From contig CAZKKY010000008.1 of the NCBI GenBank assembly GCA_964553715.1, positions 1 to 44,632 of the forward strand: a stretch of DNA of 44,632 nucleotides, given 5' to 3'. Below the pieces are notes generated by a model. It worked only from the letters and a program-made list of their open reading frames with translations, made no database searches and was not told the DNA's origin. Below are positions 17,573 through 25,860 of this stretch, piece by piece (the first letter of the stretch is position 1; each line of letters starts with the position of its first letter). This DNA is from JAGOJE01 sp964553715 (lineage in GTDB: Bacteria; Pseudomonadota; Alphaproteobacteria; Rickettsiales; Rickettsiaceae). Made by a program: the position numbers and the translations under genes.

Positions 17573-18505
17573 TCAGAAAATATACATCATAATAGATAAC
17601 GTCAATACTGAAAGGATGGTAGTTATGGTAATAATAGAAGCCATTAAATTATGGTCTCCTCCCAGCTGCTTTGATAACACATAAGATGTAGTAGCACAAG
17701 GCAGGCCACTATATAAAATACCTATCTCTTTTGAAATACCCGTTACAGACATAACTGAAAGTACAATAAAAGATATAATAGGAAAAATTAAAAGCTTTGA
17801 TAGGCATGTCAAAGTTATTAACGAAATATATTTAGAGTCAATTATAAACTTAAGCCCAGAACCAACGCTCATTATTCCTATAGTAACGGATGCATCAGAT
17901 AATGTATCAAGAGTGTTTTTGATTCCTATATTCAAACGCAAATCTAAATAGTTGAATAGAAAGCCAAGTAAACTTGCAATGATCATAGGATTTACAGAAC
18001 ATCTACGCAGCAACACTACTATAGTAGGGCTTATATCACTGAGGGTATTTTCTTTTTCAGGAGTATAATGAACAAACATAAATACTGACAATACATTAGT
18101 AAAAATTACCATATAAGCAGAAACTACAGAAACTATCAACATTCCATCGTCTCCATATAAAGCCTTACATATAGCAAAAAAGATATAACTATTGTAACGA
18201 ATAGACCCTTGCAGAACAGAGGTAAATTGCTCATTTTTGATTGGCTTATACTTTTTATAAATTATAAGCCCAATTGCCAAAATAATACTTGAAATTATAA
18301 GGCCTAAAATAAGCTTTACAATACTAGAAGAAGACAAATCTGCCGTTGATATATAATTAAAAAGCAGAATTGGAAATAATAAGAAATAAGACAGCTTTTC
18401 AAGCCCACGCCAAAATTCTTCAGATGTTATCCATTTATTTCTTATTACGCTACCCATCAACGTAATAATAAATATTGGTAATATACTCCAAAAAATATGC
18501 TGCAT
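17573..18505 (-). CDS. AEC-family transporter, possible malate/dicarboxylate permease
   Basis: An integral inner-membrane carrier of 310 residues with about 10 hydrophobic segments, matching the auxin efflux carrier (AEC) family: IFWSILPIFIITLMGSVIRN at the N terminus, an internal break near 150-165, and the C-terminal block GILYSGLPCATTSYVLSKQLGGD (about 263-285). Bacterial AEC members include malate and malonate permeases. The substrate is not readable from the protein, but the malic enzyme directly downstream makes malate the best guess. It is the first gene of the operon, with a promoter at 18535-18563. Confidence 0.85.
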   Translation of the reverse strand: MQHIFWSILPIFIITLMGSVIRNKWITSEEFWRGLEKLSYFLLFPILLFNYISTADLSSSSIVKLILGLIISSIILAIGLIIYKKYKPIKNEQFTSVLQGSIRYNSYIFFAICKALYGDDGMLIVSVVSAYMVIFTNVLSVFMFVHYTPEKENTLSDISPTIVVLLRRCSVNPMIIASLLGFLFNYLDLRLNIGIKNTLDTLSDASVTIGIMSVGSGLKFIIDSKYISLITLTCLSKLLIFPIISFIVLSVMSVTGISKEIGILYSGLPCATTSYVLSKQLGGDHNLMASIITITTILSVLTLSIMMYIF

Positions 18506-18924
18506 AATAATAGCTAAAAATGGTCAGAGCCGGCATGTTAGCAAAAATTATTCAAAAAGTCAATTTTGATCATAATTTTTAGAATATGAATTACTAGAAA
18601 ATCATGAAAAAATATTAAGAAATCAGGAAATTTCTTGTTTTGACAAAGCACATGATCTTAACAAGATGTTATAGTACCTTAGAATTAATATTTAAAATCT
18701 GCTATACATTACAGATAACTAATTTCATCTGATTACACTTTGACAAAGTATTATTCCAGAACGCAAGGACCTTAATATAATAGCTTAAAGATTACTATCA
18801 AAACACACTAAAACAGGCTCTGGGTATAGATTATCTGGAATGTTTTTAAAGCATTTTGCAAACTAAAAGCATACCTTCATAGATGATTAATTTCAAACAA
18901 ATAATTCTATTTATCAAGCAGATC
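18506..18924 (-). other. Gene-free stretch between rpsD and the AEC operon
   Basis: About 420 bases with no supportable reading frame. It holds the operon promoter at its left end and, on the reverse strand, a weak hairpin AAGAAAT-N6-ATTTCTT (18617-18636) followed by an AATATTTTTT run, which could end the rpsD transcript. No tRNA or recognisable RNA gene was seen. It may be decayed sequence, as is common in Rickettsiales. Confidence 0.5.
18535..18563 (-). promoter_or_regulatory. Predicted sigma70 promoter of the AEC-maeB-ank-lpxI-trpS-rlmJ operon
   Basis: Reverse-strand TTGACT (18558-18563), 17 bases, TAACAT (18535-18540). The predicted transcript starts near 18528, about 23 bases before the AEC start codon. 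This is a near-consensus promoter with ideal spacing. Confidence 0.65.
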
Positions 18925-19542
18925 TTAACGAGAATAAAGCTCGACTACGAAATGTATCTCTGGCTCAAACGGATAAGGTACATCTGATATAGCAGGAATT
19001 CTGTTGAATTTTCCAGACATAGAACTAGCATCAAATTCCATATAATCTGGTACTGTTCTAGACATTTTTTGCACAGATTCAACAATAATGGGTAAAGACG
19101 CAGAAGAATCTTTCAAAGAAATAACATCCCCGACTTTTAAACGGTAACTAGGAATATTTACTCTTTTGCCATTAACTCTGATATGACCATGGGTTACAAG
19201 CTGGCGAGCACCAAAAATAGTGCTAGCAATGTTCATTCTGTAAACAACAGCATCTAATCTTGTTTCTAGCAAAGCAACAAAATTTTCTCCTGTGTTTCCT
19301 TTCATCTTCTGAGCAAGAAGGAATAGGTTTCTAAATTGGCGCTCATTAATTCTACCATAATGCGCTTTAATACGTTGCTTGGCTTTTAAATGCAGACCAT
19401 AATCAGAGTTTTTTACTATAGCAGTCTGACCATGCTGACCAGGACGGTAGTTTCTCTTATTGAATGGATCCTTATTATCACCCCAGATGCTAACACCCAG
19501 TCTTCTACTAGCTTTATATTTAGCGCTAAGAATTTTTGTCAC
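18925..19542 (-). CDS. rpsD: 30S ribosomal protein S4
   Basis: Primary 16S rRNA-binding protein that nucleates 30S assembly. The 205 residues start MTKILSAKYKASRRLG and include the S4 RNA-binding domain: LETRLDAVVYRMN (about 87-99), then ARQLVTHGHIRVNGKRVNIPSYRLKVGD. The start codon is GTG at 19542, with an AGG six to seven bases upstream. It is a single gene in this genome's layout, as in other Rickettsiales, not part of an alpha-operon with rpoA. It has its own strong promoter at 19578-19606. Confidence 0.98.
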   Translation of the reverse strand: MTKILSAKYKASRRLGVSIWGDNKDPFNKRNYRPGQHGQTAIVKNSDYGLHLKAKQRIKAHYGRINERQFRNLFLLAQKMKGNTGENFVALLETRLDAVVYRMNIASTIFGARQLVTHGHIRVNGKRVNIPSYRLKVGDVISLKDSSASLPIIVESVQKMSRTVPDYMEFDASSMSGKFNRIPAISDVPYPFEPEIHFVVELYSR

Positions 19543-19577
19543 CTTTGTACCTAAATTTATCTTACAATTAGCACGGC

Positions 19578-19606
19578 ATATTACATAGTATAAGAGGAAA
19601 AGTCAA
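19578..19606 (-). promoter_or_regulatory. Predicted sigma70 promoter of rpsD
   Basis: Reverse-strand TTGACT (19601-19606), exactly 17 bases, TAATAT (19578-19583). This leaves a leader of about 30 bases before the GTG start. Strong match. Confidence 0.7.
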
Positions 19607-19682
19607 TCACTATTCATCAAAAATCTTGCAGGAAATATAAATTTTATATAACTTTGCACATATAACAAATATAGCTCTAAAT

Positions 19683-20195
19683 ATGCACCTAATAAAATTC
19701 AAAAATACCTACCCAGAAATATCATCTAGCACATATGTAAGCGAAGGAGTATTTATAATAGGAGATGTAAAAATAGGAACTAATAGCAGCATATGGTTTG
19801 GCAGCGTATTAAGAGGAGATGTAGCAGAAATAGTAATAGGAGAAAATACTAATATACAAGACGGATCAATAATCCATACCTCCCGAGTAAATGGCGGAAC
19901 ATATATAGGAAATAATGTTACCATAGGACACAAAGCATTAATTCATGCAGCTACAATAAATGATAATTCTTTTATAGGAATGAACGCAAGCATTATGGAC
20001 AAAGCTGTAGTAGAATCTTTTGGAATTGTCGCTGCCGGAGCCTTAGTTACAAGCGGTAAGATAGTAAAAACTAGGGAGTTATGGGCAGGCGTGCCAGCAA
20101 AATTTGTTCGCAATATTAGTGATGAAGAAGTAGAAAATATAAAGAATTCTGCTAAAAATTATGTAGATCTAGCAAAAGAATATATGAAAAATTAG
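19683..20195 (+). CDS. Gamma carbonic anhydrase-like hexapeptide-repeat protein
   Basis: A left-handed beta-helix protein of 170 residues. Repeats with the [LIV]-G-x-x-x-x pattern run from about residue 20 to 130 (VFIIGDVKIGTNSSIWFG, then VIGENTNIQDGSIIHTS). Three histidines in the zinc-ligand positions of gamma carbonic anhydrases are present: His65 (IIHTS), His83 and His88 (IGHKALIH). Many such proteins (YrdA/CaiE-like) have no proven carbonic anhydrase activity, so the biochemical role is open. The C terminus is a helix, as in the family. It is the only plus-strand gene in its neighbourhood, divergent from rpsD and convergent with infA, with a 10-base gap. Confidence 0.9.
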   Translation: MHLIKFKNTYPEISSSTYVSEGVFIIGDVKIGTNSSIWFGSVLRGDVAEIVIGENTNIQDGSIIHTSRVNGGTYIGNNVTIGHKALIHAATINDNSFIGMNASIMDKAVVESFGIVAAGALVTSGKIVKTRELWAGVPAKFVRNISDEEVENIKNSAKNYVDLAKEYMKN

Positions 20196-20205
20196 GGAAT
20201 TACTG

Positions 20206-20424
20206 TTATTTATGACGATGAATCACACGCCCCTTGGTAAGGTCGTAAGGCGTCATCTCAACTGTAACACGATCGCCAACTAAAATACGAATGCGATTTT
20301 TCCTCATACGTCCAGAAGTATGGGCTAGAATCATGTGATCATTCTCTAACTTCACTCTAAACATAGCATTTGGTAGTAATTCAGTCACCACACCCGCAAA
20401 TTCAATAAGCTCTTCTTTCGTCAT
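20206..20424 (-). CDS. infA: Translation initiation factor IF-1
   Basis: An OB-fold factor that occupies the 30S A site during initiation. The 72 residues match the family's full length: MTKEELIEFAGVVTELLPNA, then FRVKLENDHMILAHTSGRMRKN and the ending DLTKGRVIHRHK. The ATG at 20424 is chosen because it gives the standard N terminus. Nine extra upstream codons are in frame but not family-like. Its leader contains a hairpin and two 15-base direct repeats (20450-20500). Confidence 0.97.
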   Translation of the reverse strand: MTKEELIEFAGVVTELLPNAMFRVKLENDHMILAHTSGRMRKNRIRILVGDRVTVEMTPYDLTKGRVIHRHK

Positions 20425-20449
20425 AATAAATACTTCTTTGTAATAAACC

Positions 20450-20500
20450 AAGCACTAGCAAGAGTGCTTATATAGGAAAAATTGTTTATATAGGAAAAAT
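20450..20500 (-). repeat. Hairpin and two direct repeats in the infA leader
   Basis: An inverted repeat AAGCACT / AGTGCTT (20450-20456 and 20463-20469, six-base loop) lies next to two identical copies of TTATATAGGAAAAAT (20468-20482 and 20486-20500), 18 bases apart. On the reverse strand each copy ends in CCTATATAA, a -10-like sequence. With TTGATT 15-16 bases upstream of the distal copy it may form the infA promoter. The hairpin would fall in the 5' leader. Confidence 0.5.
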
Positions 20501-20536
20501 AAGAAGAAATCAATTAGAATTCCTTATAAGAATAAG

Positions 20537-20574
20537 ATGCCCTGCAAACCACACAAGATAAATTCGCAAGGCAT
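20537..20574 (-). terminator. Possible terminator of the beta-barrel gene
   Basis: On the reverse strand a 9-base stem ATGCCTTGC / GCAGGGCAT (one G-U pair in RNA) encloses a 20-base loop and is followed by the U-rich CTTATTCTT, 15 bases after the beta-barrel stop codon. The loop is long, so this is a moderate call. Confidence 0.4.
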
Positions 20575-20588
20575 TAAGAACAATAAAA

Positions 20589-21410
20589 TTAGAATGGCAA
20601 ATCGTAAGCAAGACCAACTACAACTTCACCAACAGCTATACTTTGCTTTAGCTTGTCACTTTTTGTAACCTTTCCGTTGAATACTAAATCATATTTAAGC
20701 TTCGCATTGTAAATAACTTGCATTCTTCCTGCCACATACATAGATAAATTAGGAAGAATCTCAGGAGTATTCACACCAACACTCAGCTGAAAAGCAGGAG
20801 AAATACTACTAGATTTCTTAATAACCATAACCTCTTGATTTGGGTAAGACATATAAGGTACACCACCTACTACTGCATCAATATTAGAAGAGAATTTTGT
20901 GTTTTTTGCTTTGATATTAGCAACACCAAACTCAACACCTATATAAGGAGTAAATTCTTTGATCTTCTGAAGATCATAAACTATACCAAGTAGGTATAAA
21001 TCTGAAGTAACATGCACATTAGAAGAAGCAGCCCTAATAAACCTTTTAGTGCCAGGAGCAAGATCTATAATACTTTCAGGTAAAGCAATATTTAGCTTAT
21101 ATTTTGGCTTTCTTTGAAAGCTAAATTCTACAGCAATACCAGGATAAAATTCATATCCTATTAAAGCACCATGCATTGCAGAACTATTTAATTTTCCCTT
21201 GGATTCGACTTTACCTACATCTGGAACATCTATTTTCTTTTTGAAGGTATTTTTAATAGGATAAGAAGCACCGCCTTCAATACCAAGATATATAGAATGT
21301 TTTGTGCTAGTATCATGAGAATCACAGCAACTATGAGCAGCAGCATTCGTAGACAATATTAACGATACCAAACATATAGAAGATAAAAGGAAATTTTTAG
21401 ATTTTTTCAT
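20589..21410 (-). CDS. Outer-membrane beta-barrel protein, probable surface antigen
   Basis: A 273-residue secreted protein. Residues 1-25 are a classical signal peptide (MKKSKNFLLSS, hydrophobic core, then cleavage likely after NAAA). The mature part alternates hydrophobic strands with charged loops: IYLGIEGGASYPI, GALIGYEFYPGIAVEFSFQR, YLLGIVYDLQ, FTPYIGVEFGVANI, FQLSVGVNT. It ends in VVVGLAYDLPF, with the C-terminal phenylalanine needed by the BAM machinery. This fits an eight-stranded Opa/OmpA-like or P44/Msp2-like barrel. The mature N terminus HSCCDSHD has paired cysteines, which is unusual. It has its own promoter (21444-21471) and a possible terminator. Confidence 0.88.
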   Translation of the reverse strand: MKKSKNFLLSSICLVSLILSTNAAAHSCCDSHDTSTKHSIYLGIEGGASYPIKNTFKKKIDVPDVGKVESKGKLNSSAMHGALIGYEFYPGIAVEFSFQRKPKYKLNIALPESIIDLAPGTKRFIRAASSNVHVTSDLYLLGIVYDLQKIKEFTPYIGVEFGVANIKAKNTKFSSNIDAVVGGVPYMSYPNQEVMVIKKSSSISPAFQLSVGVNTPEILPNLSMYVAGRMQVIYNAKLKYDLVFNGKVTKSDKLKQSIAVGEVVVGLAYDLPF

Positions 21411-21443
21411 AAATAATTAACACAATATATGATTAAAAAGGGC

Positions 21444-21471
21444 ATTTTATAGATAAAAAAGAATATGTCAA
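21444..21471 (-). promoter_or_regulatory. Predicted sigma70 promoter of the beta-barrel gene
   Basis: Reverse-strand consensus TTGACA (21466-21471), 16 bases, TAAAAT (21444-21449), about 33 bases before the ATG. A perfect -35 fits high expression of a surface protein. Confidence 0.65.
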
Positions 21472-21526
21472 CTAACAAACCTTAGTATCAGTGAATATCT
21501 ATTTCATAAATATATAAAGCAAGATC

Positions 21527-24500
21527 TTATTTTATTAACTCAATATTTCCACCAATAGCAGTAAGATTGATTGTAGTAGTGCGCTCTAGCATGAATCTTA
21601 ACAAATAATGCGGACCGCCAGCTTTAAAACCAGTACCGGATTTATTCTCTCCTCCAAATGGCTGAGACTCTACAATAGCACCAATAGTAGAACGATTTAC
21701 ATAAATATTTCCGGCTTTTATCCTAGATCTTATATGTTCTATTTTGGACTCTATCCTAGAATGAATACCAAAAGTTAGACCAAATCCATAACCATTGATT
21801 TCATCAATTATTTTGTCAAGATCTTTATGGCTATATTTTGCTACATGCAAAATAGGGCCAAATTTTTCTGATTCTATATCATTTATTCCATTTACTTCAA
21901 TTACATGTGGATAAAAATAATAGCCATCTTTTAATGCACCATTTTGAGGATGAGAAGCTAAAATTCTAAATCCTTTTTCTTTCATATCAGCAATATGATT
22001 ACTTAATGTGTCAAAAGAACTCTTATCAATTACAGGACCTATATCATGTGAAAAATCGATAGTATCACCTATCTTTAACGCCCCTATAGCACCAGATATC
22101 ATTTCTATTAATGAATCATATATTTCATCTTGTATATAAATAATACGAAGTGCAGAACATCTCTGACCAGCTGAATAAAAAGCAGAAGCAAGTACATCAT
22201 CCGTTACCTGCTCTAACAATGCAGAACTATCTACTATCATAGCATTTTGCCCACCTGTTTCTGCAATAATAGGAACAATAGCACCATCTCTATTCGCAAG
22301 AGTCAAATTAATAATTTTTGCCGTATTTGTAGAACCAGTAAATGCTACACCAGATATATGCTCACTCGTTACTACGGATTTTCCTATAGCACTACCTGGA
22401 GCGATCAAAAGATGCAACACATCTGTTGGAACGCCAGCTTCATGCATCAATTTTATAGCAAAACTAGCAATAATGGATGTTTGATCTGCTGGTTTTGCAA
22501 TTACGCTATTACCACTTACAAGAGCTGCAACTATCTGACCAGTAAAAATTGCTAAAGGAAAATTCCACGGACTGATACATAAAAACACCCCGCGACCATG
22601 CATTCTAAGAACGTTACTCTCTCCTGTTATACCAGGCATTGTCCTGTCCTTCATTATTCTTTCTGCCTCATTTGCATAATAACGACAAAAATCAACAGCC
22701 TCTCGCACTTCAGCTATAGCATCTGATATCGATTTCCCCCCTTCTCTTATAAGAAGAGAATGTAATTCATCCTCATGCTTTTCAAATAAATCCGCTATAG
22801 CCCTCAACATATTGCTTCTAATTTCTACAGGTTTATTTGACCAATTATCAAAAGCTTTAGAAGCAAGACTTAATGCTTCTTGCATTTCAGGCTCTATTGC
22901 TACAGACACCTCACCTATTTTCTCTGATATTTTAGATGGCCTAAAATGATCATTCGTATGTTTATTTAAAATTTCTTTTCCATTAATAATAGATCCTATT
23001 TTATAGATCTTATTACTGAACTTGTTTATTCCGTCAAAAAGCTTTTTGTGCATATTGTATATTCCTAATTCATAACCTTTAGAATTTTTCCTATTTGAAT
23101 AAATATTTGATGGTAATGAAATCTTTGTACTATCATCACTCATGTTCATAATTTTTTCATATAGATTATATATCATTTCCTCTTTATTATTTTTACCTAC
23201 CTGATGTACAAAAGAAGTATTAGCGCCGTTTTCTAATAATCTTCTCATCAAATATGCTAGCAGATCTTCCATTTTACCAATAGGGGCATATATACGAACC
23301 TTATGATTTTTTACTAGCTCGCAGTGAAGCGCAGCACCCATACCATGCAATTTTTGAAATTCAAAACTTTTATCTCCTGCCATCTGAATTATAGATGCAG
23401 CAGTAATGGCATTATGAGTAGCAAATTGCGGTATAATATATTGATCATTCTCAAGAATCTTTTTTGCAACTATTAAATAATGGGCATCAGTAAGGTCCTT
23501 TTTTGTAAAGACTGGATAATTAGGCAAAGATAAAGCTTGAGCATGTTTTATCTCTGAATCCCAATAAGCACCCTTTACTAACCTTATAGGAATAGTTTTA
23601 TTTAAAGATTTAGATAAATCAATTATGTAATCTACAACTCTGCTTGCGCTTTTATGATATGCCTGAACTACTATTCCTATTTTGTTAAAGTCTCTAAATT
23701 CATGATGCGAAATCACTTTAGTTACTATATGTAAATAAGCCTCTAATCTATAATATTCTTCAGCATCAAAAGTAATTGCTATATTATGATCTTGCATCTT
23801 TTTTATTAAACCAATTAATTTAGGCAATAAATAAGCTTCTGCATCCTCAATTTTGCTAAGTTCTAATCTAGGGTATAAAGCAGTAATTTTTACAGACAAA
23901 CTAGGATCTAAAATATCAGATTTAGCGATACTCTCTACTGCTTCTAAATAATGATTGTAGTATTTTTCTGCTTGAGCAAAGGTTCTAGCAGATTCCCCTA
24001 GTAGATCAAAAGAAAATTTATACCCCTTGAAAGATGAAGATTTTTTTAAACCATCTTTTATGGTTTGACCAAGAACAAATTCTCCCCCAAGCCAGGAAAT
24101 CATAGCACGAATAGTAGACAAGAAAACAGGCCGACTAAAACGCGACATAATATTTGCAAAAATATTATCATAACTACAAAAATCAGACCATTTACCTGAA
24201 ACAAACAGACCAAGAGAAGCCAGTCTAATAAAATTAGTCTTTGCAGAAAGCAAATGCTTTGCCCAGTCTTTTTTTGATAGCTTATCTAAAGCAAGCTCTA
24301 AAGCCACTTCTTCTCCTTGAATTCTAATAAGACTTTCAGCAAGACACATCAAAGCTACGCCTTCTTCTAGATTCAAAGAATATTCCTGTAAAAATTGCTC
24401 TACAGTAAAAATTTTAGAATCATGGATTTTACCTATAAAATCCTCAGCTCTAAGCTTAATACTATCCTGCGCTCTAAAATCAAAGTTGATTTCATGAATA

Positions 24501-24568
24501 TTATTTTTTATAAAAAATAATTCATCTTCAAATATATCTTTACTAATTTCAGAAATTCGTTCTAACAT
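21527..24568 (-). CDS. putA: Bifunctional proline dehydrogenase / glutamate-semialdehyde dehydrogenase PutA
   Basis: Oxidises proline to glutamate, feeding electrons to quinone (FAD domain) and NAD (aldehyde dehydrogenase domain). The 1013 residues contain a proline dehydrogenase barrel (about 145-460) with SVKITALYPR (225-234), RLVKGAYWDSEIK (329-341), FATHN (382-386) and the substrate-binding RRLLENGANTSFV (442-454). The aldehyde dehydrogenase (about 540-1000) has Glu770 (IAETGGQNAM) and catalytic Cys804 (SAGQRCSALR). There is no N-terminal ribbon-helix-helix, so unlike E. coli PutA it cannot be the operon's own repressor. The start overlaps the ProP-like gene by 20 bases, which implies translational coupling. 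Confidence 0.97.
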   Translation of the reverse strand: MLERISEISKDIFEDELFFIKNNIHEINFDFRAQDSIKLRAEDFIGKIHDSKIFTVEQFLQEYSLNLEEGVALMCLAESLIRIQGEEVALELALDKLSKKDWAKHLLSAKTNFIRLASLGLFVSGKWSDFCSYDNIFANIMSRFSRPVFLSTIRAMISWLGGEFVLGQTIKDGLKKSSSFKGYKFSFDLLGESARTFAQAEKYYNHYLEAVESIAKSDILDPSLSVKITALYPRLELSKIEDAEAYLLPKLIGLIKKMQDHNIAITFDAEEYYRLEAYLHIVTKVISHHEFRDFNKIGIVVQAYHKSASRVVDYIIDLSKSLNKTIPIRLVKGAYWDSEIKHAQALSLPNYPVFTKKDLTDAHYLIVAKKILENDQYIIPQFATHNAITAASIIQMAGDKSFEFQKLHGMGAALHCELVKNHKVRIYAPIGKMEDLLAYLMRRLLENGANTSFVHQVGKNNKEEMIYNLYEKIMNMSDDSTKISLPSNIYSNRKNSKGYELGIYNMHKKLFDGINKFSNKIYKIGSIINGKEILNKHTNDHFRPSKISEKIGEVSVAIEPEMQEALSLASKAFDNWSNKPVEIRSNMLRAIADLFEKHEDELHSLLIREGGKSISDAIAEVREAVDFCRYYANEAERIMKDRTMPGITGESNVLRMHGRGVFLCISPWNFPLAIFTGQIVAALVSGNSVIAKPADQTSIIASFAIKLMHEAGVPTDVLHLLIAPGSAIGKSVVTSEHISGVAFTGSTNTAKIINLTLANRDGAIVPIIAETGGQNAMIVDSSALLEQVTDDVLASAFYSAGQRCSALRIIYIQDEIYDSLIEMISGAIGALKIGDTIDFSHDIGPVIDKSSFDTLSNHIADMKEKGFRILASHPQNGALKDGYYFYPHVIEVNGINDIESEKFGPILHVAKYSHKDLDKIIDEINGYGFGLTFGIHSRIESKIEHIRSRIKAGNIYVNRSTIGAIVESQPFGGENKSGTGFKAGGPHYLLRFMLERTTTINLTAIGGNIELIK

Positions 24569-25841
24569 TTTTATCTCTAATTATATCATCATCTTCTTTC
24601 ATTCTATTTTTATAAAAATACAATGCTACCATACTAATAACAGAACATCCTAATATGTAGTAAGCCCAAGAAACAACTGTCCCAGTTACTTGCAAAAGAT
24701 ATACCAATACCAAAGGAGTTGTCCCCCCGAATATGCTTGTTGCAATATTGTATGACAATGAAAGAGCAGTATTTCTTACCCTAGTCGGATAAAATGATGC
24801 TTGAAGAGCAGGCTCTGGACCAATATAAGCAGCTGCTAAAATAGCAAGAAATATCTGCATTATCATAACTGAATCTATATCTCCAGACTCAAATACTCGC
24901 ATTATAAAAAAACAGCTAGAAGCTATAACACCTAAATTTATTATATATATTCTGCTTCTGCCAATAATATCTGACAGCCATCCTACAAATAACGTTACAA
25001 ACGCCATTATTATATAAGAGATGTTTAACATATTATCTACTTCTAAAGCAGGAAAACCACGATTCTCTTTTAAAAAATTCATTAGATAAATAGCCTGAGT
25101 GTAAAAAACTACTGAACCGGTAGAGTTTATGCATATACTTATTATCATATCAAACCAGTGGTTTTTTAATACCTCTCTTATAGGAGAAGAAGAAATCTGT
25201 CCATCCTGTTTTATCTCTTCAAAAAGAGGAGTTTCTTTTGTATTGCGTCTGATATAATAACCAGCAATTATAATAAATATCCCTAACAGAAAAGGAATTC
25301 TCCAGCCAAAATTATAAAATTCTTCAGAACTCATACATAGTTTGATACCATAAATAACTATGGAACCTAGCAATATCCCAAGACAAATACTAGACATAGC
25401 AATACTTCCTATTAACCCCCTGTGATTCTTAGGTGCATGCTCTATAGAAAAAGAAATTGAACCAGTAAGCGCACCACCCATAGAAAGCCCTTGAATCATT
25501 CTAGCTACCGTCATTAAGATTGTCGCTGTAATTCCTATAGATTCATAAGTAGGAAGAAAACCTATAGCCATAGTTGGAACCGACATACACATTATAGAAG
25601 CGCTGAGAGAGGCCCTCCTACCAAATTTATCGCCAAGAACACCAAAAAATACCCCACCGAAAGGACGCATAAAATAACCAGCCGCAAATAATGTAAATGC
25701 GTTAAGTAGAGGGGCTGTAGGATCATCATCAGGAAAAAATTTCCTACCAAGAATAGGAGCAAAATGTGCAAATAATATATAATCGTACCATTCAAAAGTA
25801 TTCGCAATACCACTACTTAAAATTGTTTTTTTTGTGCTCAT
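24549..25841 (-). CDS. proP: MFS transporter of the metabolite:H+ symporter family (ProP-like)
   Basis: An inner-membrane symporter of 430 residues with 12 hydrophobic segments. The family marker SSGIANTFEWYDYILFAHFAPILGRKFFP (first loop) and LGDKFGRRASL place it with ProP/ShiA-type proline-betaine and organic acid symporters. Proline is the likely substrate because putA overlaps its 3' end. The ATG at 25841 is preferred over the one at 25847 because AAAGG is then six to seven bases upstream. Rickettsiales carry several ProP paralogues and not all need carry proline. It is the second gene of an EamA-ProP-PutA unit. Confidence 0.9.
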   Translation of the reverse strand: MSTKKTILSSGIANTFEWYDYILFAHFAPILGRKFFPDDDPTAPLLNAFTLFAAGYFMRPFGGVFFGVLGDKFGRRASLSASIMCMSVPTMAIGFLPTYESIGITATILMTVARMIQGLSMGGALTGSISFSIEHAPKNHRGLIGSIAMSSICLGILLGSIVIYGIKLCMSSEEFYNFGWRIPFLLGIFIIIAGYYIRRNTKETPLFEEIKQDGQISSSPIREVLKNHWFDMIISICINSTGSVVFYTQAIYLMNFLKENRGFPALEVDNMLNISYIIMAFVTLFVGWLSDIIGRSRIYIINLGVIASSCFFIMRVFESGDIDSVMIMQIFLAILAAAYIGPEPALQASFYPTRVRNTALSLSYNIATSIFGGTTPLVLVYLLQVTGTVVSWAYYILGCSVISMVALYFYKNRMKEDDDIIRDKNVRTNF

Positions 25842-25860
25842 TTTCATCCTTTACAATAAA

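Noticed and set aside
22247..22555. A 102-codon open frame on the plus strand within putA
   Set aside because: It is antisense to the aldehyde dehydrogenase domain, rich in Cys, Asn and Ser with no family-like pattern, and has no ribosome site. It is a shadow of the real gene.
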